A stretch of 64,000 bases of DNA from Flavobacterium sp. 20NA77.7 (GTDB taxonomy: Bacteria; Bacteroidota; Bacteroidia; Flavobacteriales; Flavobacteriaceae), in NCBI RefSeq assembly GCF_031326205.1, contig NZ_CP133721.1, positions 1,116,001 through 1,180,000 on the forward strand, in the 5' to 3' direction. Below are positions 43,433 to 51,761 of the stretch, piece by piece (position 1 is the first letter of the stretch; every line of letters begins with the position of its first letter). The notes beneath the pieces are model-generated. The model was not told the DNA's origin and ran no database searches. It saw only the letters and a program-made list of their open reading frames with translations. Made by a program: the position numbers and the translations under genes.

Positions 43433-45424
43433 TTATTTCACAATAATTTTTTTTGTGGTTTGTTTTTCCTGACTACTCAGCTTTACAAAATATATACCTG
43501 CTTCTAAATCAAGTGGTAATCGTTGATTTTGTTCTATTGTAGTTTGGTAAACGAATTGTCCTGTCAAAGTAGTGATTTGCACATGTGTAGCTGTTGCAAT
43601 CCCTTCAATTTGAATGTAATCTGTTGTAGGGTTAGGAAATACTTTTAGCTGTTCATTTTCAATAGTTGTAATCGCTAAAGCAGATGACCAAGGTTGGCCA
43701 TAATTTGAACCAAATACATAACTCACTAATGACGGATAATCAATAAACGGATTTCTATTGTGTTGCCAAGTGTAAACATAATTGTTTCGATTCATTTCAT
43801 AATCATCTCTTGGATCTTGTGTGTGCCATGCAAGCAAGGCTGCTAAATCACCTATATTTCCCGAAGGATTGGTACCGTTATATTCGCTTGGATCGCCATT
43901 CACAACATTTAAAGCATTAAAACGTACCGCCATATAAAATAGCGCTCTTGCTACATCGCCTTTCCATGAACCTTGCGTAGTTGTGGGTCCTGCATACACC
44001 GTTGAAGAATTAACTAAACCATAGTTTTTATTATTTCTTGACGAATTTTCTTGTCCGTTTTCAGCACGAATATGGTGCGCATCAGAAACACCGTCAACAG
44101 TACTTGACGCACTCGTTGTTGTCCATACATTAATACCATCGGCTGTATCATTTGAAGCGGCTTGAAACCCTCCTCTCGATTGACAAAAAATATGCTCTCT
44201 ATTCCATTTTCCTACTATGCTATTGCCTTGTTGTTGATCAATTTTAGACATTGGTTGTTCAATATACATACACCAAACTTGTGAACCATTAGCTGGGTTT
44301 TGATCAGCAGTTTTCAATATTTCCCAAATATCAGCATAACTATGTAAATGCACTACAGCAGGATTCGCTATAATATCTTGAATCGCTTGTCGCAATGCGG
44401 TACCAGACAATCCTTCTAATGAAGCATAATAATTTGTAGGTGCCGTACTCGACACTGTGTTATAAGTTGGATTTAATGGTGTGCCAAAATTCAAAACCAC
44501 ATAATCATTATCTGCCACTCTTCGTAATATCGAATTAGTTGTAGGCACAATATCTGTTGGCAAACCAGAAATCATCAAAACAAATTCTTCATCTCCTTCA
44601 TCAATTGTATCATCTGTTAATGTCAGTGTTGTAGAAGCTGATGAACTGCCCGCAGCAATACTTAAAGATGTTGTTCCTGAAAAATCAGCCGAAGTGAAAG
44701 TTCCATTCGTCAATGCTATAGAAAATGTTGTAGTTGATGCAACTGGATTAGTTAGTGTAAAGTTAATTAAGATTTGTTGTCCCTCTGTGTAAGACGCAGC
44801 ATTTAAAACAGTGGTCAAATAATTCAACACAATTCCACTCCCATCATTATTCATACCTGGTGTAGGCGCCTTAACTTCAAAGGTACCATCTGCTTTTCTT
44901 TGTATCGAATGATTGGCGGCATTAGATGTAGCATTTTCATTAATACAAGTAGTCAAATTTAAAATAGTCATTAAAGCTGATGGCTGTGTAGTAGCTGCAT
45001 TAGAATAAGCAATAGCATGCGCTAAATTTGTCGCAGTTGCTGCTGTATTTGTTGGAAAATCTGTTGCATTTCCTAAATAAAGCGCAATTGCATCAGGACC
45101 ATTTTGCAAGGTTGTTTCTGGTAAATCCAATGTTGGAGTTGGGGAAACTTGAGAATTTCCAATTAAAAAATTTCCATTAATATCTGTAGTATAACCATCT
45201 AAGTCGATAGCATAATAACTTAACGTACCCGAATAAGGAGATGTACTTCCAGCATTAAAAAACACTAATACATAGCCATTTAAACTAGTATTTGGATTTG
45301 TAGAATGCAATTCGATAAATTCTTTAACATCTGTTGAGGGTGTGTCAGGATCAATTTCATTAATATACACTTGACTATAGCCAAGAGATGCTACTAAAAA
45401 TGTTACTAAGTAAAGTATTTTCAT
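43433..45424 (-). CDS. Secreted multidomain endonuclease I with lamin-tail-like and Calx-beta-like domains and T9SS sorting
   Basis: This 663-aa protein (ATG 45424) opens with a signal peptide (ILYLVTFLVASLGYSQ). Residues about 17-190 resemble a lamin-tail-like domain (VYINEIDPDTPSTDVKEFIE). About 205-300 look like a Calx-beta repeat (TDDTIDEGDEEFVLMISGL). The EndA/NucM nuclease core holds GKWNREHIFCQSRGG, SDAHHIRAENGQENSSRNN and GDVARALFYMAVRFN. The end (KVFPNPTTDYIQIEG ... LEAGIYFVKLSSQ ... KKIIVK) is a T9SS type A sorting domain. It is a larger paralogue of 19369-20478; the extra domains may bind cell surfaces or calcium. Confidence 0.9.
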   Translation of the reverse strand: MKILYLVTFLVASLGYSQVYINEIDPDTPSTDVKEFIELHSTNPNTSLNGYVLVFFNAGSTSPYSGTLSYYAIDLDGYTTDINGNFLIGNSQVSPTPTLDLPETTLQNGPDAIALYLGNATDFPTNTAATATNLAHAIAYSNAATTQPSALMTILNLTTCINENATSNAANHSIQRKADGTFEVKAPTPGMNNDGSGIVLNYLTTVLNAASYTEGQQILINFTLTNPVASTTTFSIALTNGTFTSADFSGTTSLSIAAGSSSASTTLTLTDDTIDEGDEEFVLMISGLPTDIVPTTNSILRRVADNDYVVLNFGTPLNPTYNTVSSTAPTNYYASLEGLSGTALRQAIQDIIANPAVVHLHSYADIWEILKTADQNPANGSQVWCMYIEQPMSKIDQQQGNSIVGKWNREHIFCQSRGGFQAASNDTADGINVWTTTSASSTVDGVSDAHHIRAENGQENSSRNNKNYGLVNSSTVYAGPTTTQGSWKGDVARALFYMAVRFNALNVVNGDPSEYNGTNPSGNIGDLAALLAWHTQDPRDDYEMNRNNYVYTWQHNRNPFIDYPSLVSYVFGSNYGQPWSSALAITTIENEQLKVFPNPTTDYIQIEGIATATHVQITTLTGQFVYQTTIEQNQRLPLDLEAGIYFVKLSSQEKQTTKKIIVK

Positions 45425-45652
45425 ATAAAAGGGAATTGAATACAAAAATACGTATTAATATTTATACAACGGGTACTATTTAATTTATTTAAACCAATAG
45501 ATAGTGAATAAATAAAAATTGAAATATTCCTTATTTTTTAAATATAAGTCAATAAAACTTTATTTTACTGAAATAATCTCATTAAAATAAGCATTAAACC
45601 ACATATAATTCACAAAAATAAAATTTATTTATCTACTTTACAGCAATTTAAT

Positions 45653-45660
45653 TAAATTTG
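45653..45660 (+). promoter_or_regulatory. Promoter -7 element TAAATTTG for the E1 gene
   Basis: Perfect TAnnTTTG match 28 bp upstream of the ATG at 45689. The rest of 45425-45688 is AT-rich with no gene seen. Confidence 0.5.
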
Positions 45661-45688
45661 TACCAAAGGATAGTCAATATAGAATAAA

Positions 45689-48082
45689 ATGGCAAAAACA
45701 GAAACTTTAACATTTGAAGATTTTAAAAAAGAGGTTTTAAACGATTTTAAGATAGCAAGTATCAGCCGAGAATGTAGTTTATTAGGACGTAAAGAAGTAC
45801 TAACTGGTAAGGCTAAATTTGGAATTTTTGGTGATGGAAAAGAAGTGCCTCAATTAGCTATGGCAAAAGCATTTCAAAATGGAGATTTTCGTTCAGGATA
45901 TTACCGTGATCAAACCTTTATGATGGCTATTGGTTCGTTATCTATTGAACAGTTTTTTGCAGGACTTTATGGGCATCCTGATTTAGATTTTGACCCAATG
46001 AGTGCAGGACGTCAAATGGGAGGTCATTTTGCTACTCATTCCCTAGACGAAAAAGGCAATTGGAAAAATTTAACCCTACAAAAAAACTCAAGTGCAGACA
46101 TATCACCTACTGCTGGTCAAATGCCTAGACTTTTAGGATTAGCACAAGCTTCTAAAATTTATAGAAATGTTGCCGAAATTCCTACTGAAAATAACTTTTC
46201 AAATAATGGAAATGAGGTAGCATGGGGAACTATAGGAAATGCATCAACTTCTGAAGGATTATTTTTTGAAACTATCAATGCTGCTGGCGTACTTCAAGTT
46301 CCCATGGTAATGAGCGTCTGGGACGATGAATATGGAATTTCCGTTCATGCTAAATACCAAACGACCAAAGAAAATATTTCTGAAATTTTAAAAGGATTTC
46401 AACGCGACGAACATGGAAAAGGTTACGAAATTTTTAGAGTAAAAGGTTGGGATTACCCTACCCTAGTTTCAACCTATCAAAAAGCCAGTGAAATAGCAAG
46501 AATAGAACACGTACCCGTATTAATTCACGTGCAAGAATTAACACAACCTCAAGGACATTCTACTTCGGGTTCACACGAACGATATAAAAATACAGAACGA
46601 TTAGCTTGGGAAACAGAATATGATTGTATTGTTCAATTGAAAAAATGGATGGTAGCTAATAATATCGCTACAGTTGAAGAAATTGAGACAATTGAAAAAG
46701 CGAGCAAAAAAGAGGTATTAGAAGGAAAAAAAACAGCTTGGAATAACTTTACAACTGCCATTAAAAATGATGTTGTAGAAGCGGTTACTATTCTAAATCA
46801 AGTAGCTCAAAACTCTGAAAATAAAGTTTTTATAGAAAAACACATCTCAGATTTAACTTCTATTAAAGAACCTATTAGAAAAGACATTTTAGTTACAGTA
46901 AGAAAAGTGCTTCGGTTACTTTCTGATGATGCACGAATGGTTCTTTCCAATTGGATTACACTTTATACTGCTAAAATACAGCCAAAATATAGCGCCAATT
47001 TATATTCTGAATCACAACATGCCGTTTCACATGCAAATGAAGTAGTGCCTGTATACAACGAAAAAGCTGAAGAAGTTGATGCCCGTTTAGTGTTAAGAGA
47101 TAATTTTGATGCCTTATTTGCTAAATATCCAGAAACCCTAATTTTTGGTGAAGATTCAGGAACCATTGGTGATGTTAATCAAGGTTTAGAAGGTATGCAA
47201 GAAAAATATGGCATACATCGAGTAGCTGATGCAGGCATTAGAGAAGCAACTATTTTAGGACAAGGTATAGGCATGGCAATGAGAGGGTTACGCCCTATTG
47301 CTGAAATTCAATATTTAGACTACTTATTGTATGCTATTCAAATTATGAGCGATGATTTAGCTACATTACAATACCGAACACATGGTCGTCAAAAAGCACC
47401 ATTAATTATCAGAACTCGTGGTCATAGATTAGAAGGAATTTGGCATTCAGGTTCACCAATGGGAATGATAATTAATGCCATTCGTGGTATCCATGTTTTG
47501 GTCCCAAGAAATATGACAAAAGCTGCTGGATTTTACAATACCTTACTGGAATTTGATGAACCTGCACTTGTTATTGAATGCTTAAATGGGTATAGATTAA
47601 AAGAAAAATTACCTACTAACTTAGGTGAATTCAAAACACCTATTGGAAAAGTAGAAACCATTCTTTCTGGAAAAGACATTACAGTTGTATCTTATGGTTC
47701 AACTTTACGTATTATCGAACAAGCTGCAAAAGAATTAGCTGAAATAGGAATTGAAATTGAATTGATTGATATTCAATCGTTACTTCCTTTTGACACAACA
47801 AAAGACATCGTAAAATCTGTAGCAAAAACAAATCGCTTATTAGTTATCGACGAAGATGTACCTGGTGGAGCAAGTGCCTATATATTGCAAGAAATAATAG
47901 AGAATCAGCAAGCTTATTATCATTTAGATAGTGCACCGCAAACATTAACCGCAAAAGCACATAGACCGGCTTATGGAACAGACGGAGATTACTTCTCTAA
48001 ACCGAGCATAGAAGATGTTTATGAGAAAATATACGAAATGATGCATGAAGCTTTTCCTGCTAAATTCCCAAAATTATATTAA
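45689..48082 (+). CDS. Fused E1 alpha/beta subunit of a 2-oxoacid dehydrogenase complex
   Basis: This 797-aa fusion has an alpha-like half (about 1-450; thiamine diphosphate region TIGNASTSEGLFFETINAAG and MSVWDDEYGISVHAKYQ) and a beta-like half with transketolase C-terminal domain (IFGEDSGTIGDVNQGLEGMQ; GQGIGMAMRGLRPIAEIQY; VVSYGSTLRIIEQAA). It decarboxylates pyruvate or branched 2-oxoacids with thiamine diphosphate. Bacteroidota fused E1 proteins are usually labelled branched-chain or generic 2-oxoacid dehydrogenase; the substrate is uncertain. The LpdA at 26.1 kb would be E3; no E2 gene is in the window. Confidence 0.88.
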   Translation: MAKTETLTFEDFKKEVLNDFKIASISRECSLLGRKEVLTGKAKFGIFGDGKEVPQLAMAKAFQNGDFRSGYYRDQTFMMAIGSLSIEQFFAGLYGHPDLDFDPMSAGRQMGGHFATHSLDEKGNWKNLTLQKNSSADISPTAGQMPRLLGLAQASKIYRNVAEIPTENNFSNNGNEVAWGTIGNASTSEGLFFETINAAGVLQVPMVMSVWDDEYGISVHAKYQTTKENISEILKGFQRDEHGKGYEIFRVKGWDYPTLVSTYQKASEIARIEHVPVLIHVQELTQPQGHSTSGSHERYKNTERLAWETEYDCIVQLKKWMVANNIATVEEIETIEKASKKEVLEGKKTAWNNFTTAIKNDVVEAVTILNQVAQNSENKVFIEKHISDLTSIKEPIRKDILVTVRKVLRLLSDDARMVLSNWITLYTAKIQPKYSANLYSESQHAVSHANEVVPVYNEKAEEVDARLVLRDNFDALFAKYPETLIFGEDSGTIGDVNQGLEGMQEKYGIHRVADAGIREATILGQGIGMAMRGLRPIAEIQYLDYLLYAIQIMSDDLATLQYRTHGRQKAPLIIRTRGHRLEGIWHSGSPMGMIINAIRGIHVLVPRNMTKAAGFYNTLLEFDEPALVIECLNGYRLKEKLPTNLGEFKTPIGKVETILSGKDITVVSYGSTLRIIEQAAKELAEIGIEIELIDIQSLLPFDTTKDIVKSVAKTNRLLVIDEDVPGGASAYILQEIIENQQAYYHLDSAPQTLTAKAHRPAYGTDGDYFSKPSIEDVYEKIYEMMHEAFPAKFPKLY

Positions 48083-48154
48083 AATGGTTTAAAAATAAAA
48101 GATAAATGATTTAAGTTCTAAAGCATCTAGCTTCAAATATCAAATAATAAAAAC

Positions 48155-48994
48155 ATGTCAACTACATATATAGGTTACCATTTTACAATTGAACCCAAAG
48201 AATTAGGTTCAGAGATATTAATTGCTGAATTAGGCGAAACACCTTTTGAAAGTTTTATTGAAACCGAAACAGGAATTTCAGCCTACATTCAAAAAGAACT
48301 TTGGAATGATGATATTTTAGAGGATATTTATATTCTACAAAATACTGAATTTAAAATAAGTTACACGTTTGAAGAAATTGCGCAAGTAAATTGGAATGAA
48401 GAATGGGAAAAGAACTTCTCTCCTATTGATGTAGATGGAGTTTGTCACGTTAGAGCGCCTTTTCATCCAGCAACTAATACCAAATATGAAATCGTAATTG
48501 AACCAAAAATGAGTTTTGGAACAGGACATCATGAAACTACCCATATGATGATTCAACATTTACTGGAACTAGATTTAGAAAATAAAAAAACAATTGATAT
48601 GGGTTGTGGTACAGCTATTTTGGCTATTTTAGCAGAAATGAAAGGAGCTAAACCTATCGAAGCTATTGATATTGATAATTGGTGCTATTTAAATTCTATT
48701 GAGAATGCTGAACGTAATAATTGCAAACATATTTCCGTTTATGAAGGCGACGCTAGTATATTAAATCAAGGTCAAAAATATGATGTTTTTATTGCAAATA
48801 TTAACAGAAACATTTTATTAAATGATATAGCAATCTATGTAACTTGCATGAATCAGGGAGCTATATTATTATTAAGTGGTTTCTACACAGAAGATATTTC
48901 GGCTATTCAAGCATGTTGTGAAGCATTAGGTTTAACCTATATCAATAAAAAAGAACGAAATAATTGGGTAAGTTTACGATTTATTAAACAATAA
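48155..48994 (+). CDS. prmA: Ribosomal protein L11 methyltransferase
   Basis: This is a 279-aa SAM-dependent enzyme. Methylase motif I is TIDMGCGTAILAILAEM and motif II IEAIDIDNW. The PrmA signature MSFGTGHHETTHMMIQHLL and the motif-IV stretch FIANINRNILLNDI are present. It trimethylates L11 lysines. It is 4 bp before clpS; the PrmA-ClpS pair is a common flavobacterial arrangement as I recall. Confidence 0.95.
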   Translation: MSTTYIGYHFTIEPKELGSEILIAELGETPFESFIETETGISAYIQKELWNDDILEDIYILQNTEFKISYTFEEIAQVNWNEEWEKNFSPIDVDGVCHVRAPFHPATNTKYEIVIEPKMSFGTGHHETTHMMIQHLLELDLENKKTIDMGCGTAILAILAEMKGAKPIEAIDIDNWCYLNSIENAERNNCKHISVYEGDASILNQGQKYDVFIANINRNILLNDIAIYVTCMNQGAILLLSGFYTEDISAIQACCEALGLTYINKKERNNWVSLRFIKQ

Positions 48995-48998
48995 TAAA

Positions 48999-49292
48999 AT
49001 GTACATTAGAAAACTTATAAATACATTAGAACAAGTTGAAGAAGAAATTGCGTTAGAAGAATCTATTGGTTTAAACAACGAAATAGTTTTATTTAACGAT
49101 GATGTAAATACGTTTGATCATGTAATTGAAACACTAGTGTATGTTTGCGAACACACTTGGGAACAAGCCGAACAATGTGCAATTCTAGTGCACTACAAAG
49201 GAAAATGCACTGTTAAAACGGGAGAACTAGAAAAACTAAAACCCATCTGTTCTGCTCTTTTAGAAGCAGGTTTAAGTGCTGAAATTATATAA
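48999..49292 (+). CDS. clpS: ClpS adaptor of the ClpAP/ClpCP protease (N-end rule)
   Basis: This 97-aa protein has the ClpS core VLFNDDVNTFDHVIETLVYV and EQAEQCAILVHYKGKCTVKTG, with the ND-D residues that bind N-terminal amino groups of N-degron substrates. It delivers such substrates to Clp ATPases. A 20-residue acidic N-terminal extension is typical. Bidirectional terminator follows immediately. Confidence 0.94.
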   Translation: MYIRKLINTLEQVEEEIALEESIGLNNEIVLFNDDVNTFDHVIETLVYVCEHTWEQAEQCAILVHYKGKCTVKTGELEKLKPICSALLEAGLSAEII

Positions 49293-49318
49293 AAAAAGTC
49301 CATTAAAGGACTTTTTTT
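49291..49318. terminator. Bidirectional terminator between clpS and HMA gene
   Basis: Stem AAAAAAAGTCC / GGACTTTTTTT with a six-base loop; it begins within the clpS stop codon and overlaps the last bases of the convergent HMA gene. Confidence 0.85.
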
Positions 49319-49586
49319 ATGATGTTATTTTACCAATAGCACAACTTACCATTGACTTTGCTTTTGAACCTAAAGAGTTCGCTTCACCATCTTCTGGATA
49401 ACCTAATTTTGCTAAGGTTTCTTTTACTAACTCTAAAGAATGTTCGACTGTATAATCAAAAGTTACAGACGCGTCTTCTATACCTATTGTAACATCAGAA
49501 ATATCATCAAGAGCGCTTAAATTTTTAGTGATAGTATTTGCACAACCACCACATTTTAAATTTTGTATATGAACTGTTGTTTTCAT
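49317..49586 (-). CDS. Heavy-metal-associated (HMA) domain protein, copper-chaperone-like
   Basis: This is an 89-aa protein from the ATG at 49586 (MKTTVHIQNLKCGGCANTITKNL). It has the MxCxxC-type metal motif in the form LKCGGCANT, with FDYTVEHSLELVKETLAKLGYPED completing the ferredoxin-like HMA fold. The start is fixed by TAAATTTG just upstream (minus strand 49605-49612), which overlaps an alternative TTG. It probably carries copper or a similar soft metal in the cytoplasm. Two YeeE/YedE transporter halves lie next upstream. Confidence 0.88.
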   Translation of the reverse strand: MKTTVHIQNLKCGGCANTITKNLSALDDISDVTIGIEDASVTFDYTVEHSLELVKETLAKLGYPEDGEANSLGSKAKSMVSCAIGKITS

Positions 49587-49604
49587 TTTGTATTGTTTAA
49601 TACA

Positions 49605-49612
49605 CAAATTTA
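49605..49612 (-). promoter_or_regulatory. Promoter -7 element for the HMA gene
   Basis: Minus-strand TAAATTTG, perfect match 18 bp before the ATG at 49586; it excludes the TTG at 49607 as the start. Confidence 0.5.
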
Positions 49613-49660
49613 CAAATAGTTTTTCTGATTTTGTGTAACATATATCACTTTAACACACTA

Positions 49661-50074
49661 TTAATGAGGAAGCTTATCTTTTAAAATTCCATATGCATAA
49701 GTACCTAACAACGCGCCTATTAGAATAATAAAAACAGATAAAATACCTGTCCCTAATAAAATAAAAATAGGACCTGGACAACAACCTACAATTCCCCAAC
49801 CTAACCCAAACATGACACCTCCTACTATGTATCTAAAAAACACTCTATCTTTATCTGCTATTTGTATAGGTTTGCCTTCACTACTTTTTAAAGCCTTTTT
49901 CTTTATAAAATAAATTCCTGTTACACCTGTTAAAATAGCTGTTATAATAATTCCATACATATGAAAGGATTGAAAATAAAACATTTCATAAATACGATAC
50001 CAAGAAATGGCTTCGGCTTTTGTTAATACCACACCAAAAACAAATCCAACTATAAAAAATTTAATTAATTTCAT
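49661..50074 (-). CDS. YeeE/YedE-type transporter, short partner (DUF6691-like)
   Basis: This 137-aa protein has about four membrane helices. The sulfur-handling cysteine motif is visible as FGLGWGIVGCCPGPIFILLG, with two adjacent cysteines. YeeE/YedE proteins (TsuA) take up thiosulfate in other bacteria; Bacteroidota often encode two half-size proteins, as here, with the other half 14 bp upstream. Together they probably make one pore. The adjacent HMA gene hints at a sulfur/metal context, but this is inference. Confidence 0.85.
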   Translation of the reverse strand: MKLIKFFIVGFVFGVVLTKAEAISWYRIYEMFYFQSFHMYGIIITAILTGVTGIYFIKKKALKSSEGKPIQIADKDRVFFRYIVGGVMFGLGWGIVGCCPGPIFILLGTGILSVFIILIGALLGTYAYGILKDKLPH

Positions 50075-50088
50075 TTTTCTTTTTTTAA

Positions 50089-50652
50089 CTAGTTAAATAA
50101 TAAAGGAATTATATAATGAGCCGCTATTAGTCCACCTATAAAAAATCCAATTACTGCAATTAAGGAAGGAATTTGCAAATTACTTAATCCTGAAATAGCA
50201 TGTCCCGATGTACAGCCGCCCGCATAAGGCGTGCCAAAACCAATTAAAAATCCACCTAAAAGCACGATTAAAAAACCTTTCACTGAAAATAAAGTATCCA
50301 AACTAAAAATAGCATCGGGCACTAATTTGCCCTGAGGTGCATCAATATGTAATTGTTGTAATTGATTAAGCGTTTTCGGATTGAGTTGTACCACTTCTGA
50401 AGTATCCATCATAAAATGATACGCAAAAAAACCGCCTGCAATAGCACCTAAAACAATAGCCAAATTCCAACGTTGTTCTTTCCAATCAAAATCAAAATAA
50501 GAACTTTGCTTCTTAGCAGGAGTCATACTACATAATGTCCTTAAATTAGAGGACATCCCAAAGGTTTTTCCAAAATAAGTCAAAACTAACATAATGATTC
50601 CTATGACGAATCCAGAAATAGACCAATGCCAAGTACCAAATATTACATTCAT
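50089..50652 (-). CDS. YeeE/YedE-type transporter, long partner
   Basis: This 187-aa protein has about five membrane helices. The second-half cysteine motif is FGTPYAGGCTSGHAISGLSN, typical of the YeeE/YedE (thiosulfate transporter TsuA) family. The first residues (MNVIFGTWHWSISGFVIGIIM) form a helix. The pair with 49661-50074 is a likely inner-membrane importer of thiosulfate or a related sulfur compound. Divergently transcribed from a DUF4199 gene. Confidence 0.87.
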   Translation of the reverse strand: MNVIFGTWHWSISGFVIGIIMLVLTYFGKTFGMSSNLRTLCSMTPAKKQSSYFDFDWKEQRWNLAIVLGAIAGGFFAYHFMMDTSEVVQLNPKTLNQLQQLHIDAPQGKLVPDAIFSLDTLFSVKGFLIVLLGGFLIGFGTPYAGGCTSGHAISGLSNLQIPSLIAVIGFFIGGLIAAHYIIPLLFN

Positions 50653-50658
50653 ATTTAT

Positions 50659-50666
50659 TATTTTTG
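50659..50666 (+). promoter_or_regulatory. Promoter -7 element TATTTTTG for the DUF4199 gene
   Basis: Perfect match on the plus strand, 67 bp before the ATG at 50734. It is back-to-back with a minus-strand element at 50669-50676. Confidence 0.4.
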
Positions 50667-50668
50667 TA

Positions 50669-50676
50669 CAAAGTTA
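50669..50676 (-). promoter_or_regulatory. Promoter -7 element for the YeeE/YedE pair
   Basis: Minus-strand TAACTTTG, perfect match, 16 bp upstream of the ATG at 50652. Confidence 0.45.
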
Positions 50677-50733
50677 TTAATTCAAAATGTCTTTTGTAAC
50701 ATTTGTTATGAAGAATTAAAATCAAAAAAGAAA

Positions 50734-51213
50734 ATGACAAAATTAAAACTAGAAATCTATTGGGGATTTTATCTCGCATTTACGTTTATAGTATGGATGC
50801 AAGTGGAACGTTGGTTAGGGTTTCATACAGATAAAATCATTTTTCAGCCTATTTTTTCTTCCTTACTGTTTATCCCATTAACCTTTTTATATTGGAGAGC
50901 CTTATTTTTAAAAAAGCAAAATGATTATAAAAATACCATCACTTTTCAGCAATCCTTTATTTCTAGTTTACTAATAACAGGCGTTTTTGCTCTTTTTTTG
51001 CCTATAGCGCTTTATTTTTCATTGAAATATATTTCACCTGATTTGCTTCAAAACTTTATTGCTAAAACCATGCAAAGTGGAAAAATTTCGTTAGCCGAAG
51101 CACAATCCTATTACAACTTTAAAAGTCTACTATTAATGAATTATTCTACATTATTGCCAATTGGTATAATTATTGGATATGTTATTTCAAAAAAAAATGC
51201 AACTAAAAAATAA
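50734..51213 (+). CDS. DUF4199 membrane protein
   Basis: This is a 159-aa protein from the ATG at 50734 (MTKLKLEIYWGFYLAF). It has four membrane helices (YWGFYLAFTFIVWMQVERWL; ILFIPLTFLYWRALFL-type second; SSLLITGVFALFLPIALYFS; NYSTLLPIGIIIGYVISK). DUF4199 is a Bacteroidota inner-membrane family of unknown function; the family call rests on size, helix layout and context. It is followed at 4 bp by a lipoprotein gene. Confidence 0.75.
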   Translation: MTKLKLEIYWGFYLAFTFIVWMQVERWLGFHTDKIIFQPIFSSLLFIPLTFLYWRALFLKKQNDYKNTITFQQSFISSLLITGVFALFLPIALYFSLKYISPDLLQNFIAKTMQSGKISLAEAQSYYNFKSLLLMNYSTLLPIGIIIGYVISKKNATKK

Positions 51214-51217
51214 TATC

Positions 51218-51700
51218 ATGACAACTCCATCTAAACTATATTTTAGTAAAAATATAATAGCCGCAGTAGCTTTAATACTATTTATTTCATGTATAAGTAC
51301 CAAATCTACCATTCAAAATATTGACAATACTGCAGTATTACCAAAACTATACGAAAATGCTTTTATCATTGAAGAATATGCTAATGATAGCAAATATGGT
51401 TTTAATGAAAATTACCCAATTAATCTTGGTTTTTACAAAAACGAAAACTCCAATACTACTAATATAAAACGTTTTTTTAATGGACTAACCTCTAAATCAG
51501 GAGAAACATTAAGTTATAAAAAAATAGGTACTTGTTGTCCTTACCCTTCAAAAAATAATGGCGTTGGTGCTGGTACACTCGACATCTATGAAGTAAGTGT
51601 GGAAGGAAAGACCGATAAATGGTTAGTATATATAAATATTTACGAAAAAGGGAAAATTCTTTGTCCAAATGGGTTTGAGATAAAAAAACGAATTATGTAA
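51218..51700 (+). CDS. Small lipoprotein of unknown function upstream of kdsA
   Basis: This is a 160-aa protein from the ATG at 51218 (MTTPSKLYFSKN). Its signal IIAAVALILFISCIST contains a lipobox ending at Cys. The body has FLY-type strands and a conserved-looking TCCPYP motif with paired cysteines (KKIGTCCPYPSKNNGVGAGT). I recall homologues next to kdsA sometimes being labelled as the KDO-8-phosphate synthase; it has no such motif, so that label would be a neighbour transfer. Function unknown. Confidence 0.7.
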   Translation: MTTPSKLYFSKNIIAAVALILFISCISTKSTIQNIDNTAVLPKLYENAFIIEEYANDSKYGFNENYPINLGFYKNENSNTTNIKRFFNGLTSKSGETLSYKKIGTCCPYPSKNNGVGAGTLDIYEVSVEGKTDKWLVYINIYEKGKILCPNGFEIKKRIM

Positions 51701-51733
51701 CTTTTATTTCATTTCCTTTTGATGCAATTATAT

Positions 51734-51741
51734 TATCTTTG
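51734..51741 (+). promoter_or_regulatory. Promoter -7 element TATCTTTG for kdsA
   Basis: Perfect TAnnTTTG match 20 bp upstream of the ATG at 51762; a TTG at 51719-51721 is closer than the usual spacing. Confidence 0.45.
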
Positions 51742-51761
51742 CATTTGAAAAAAATCATTCG

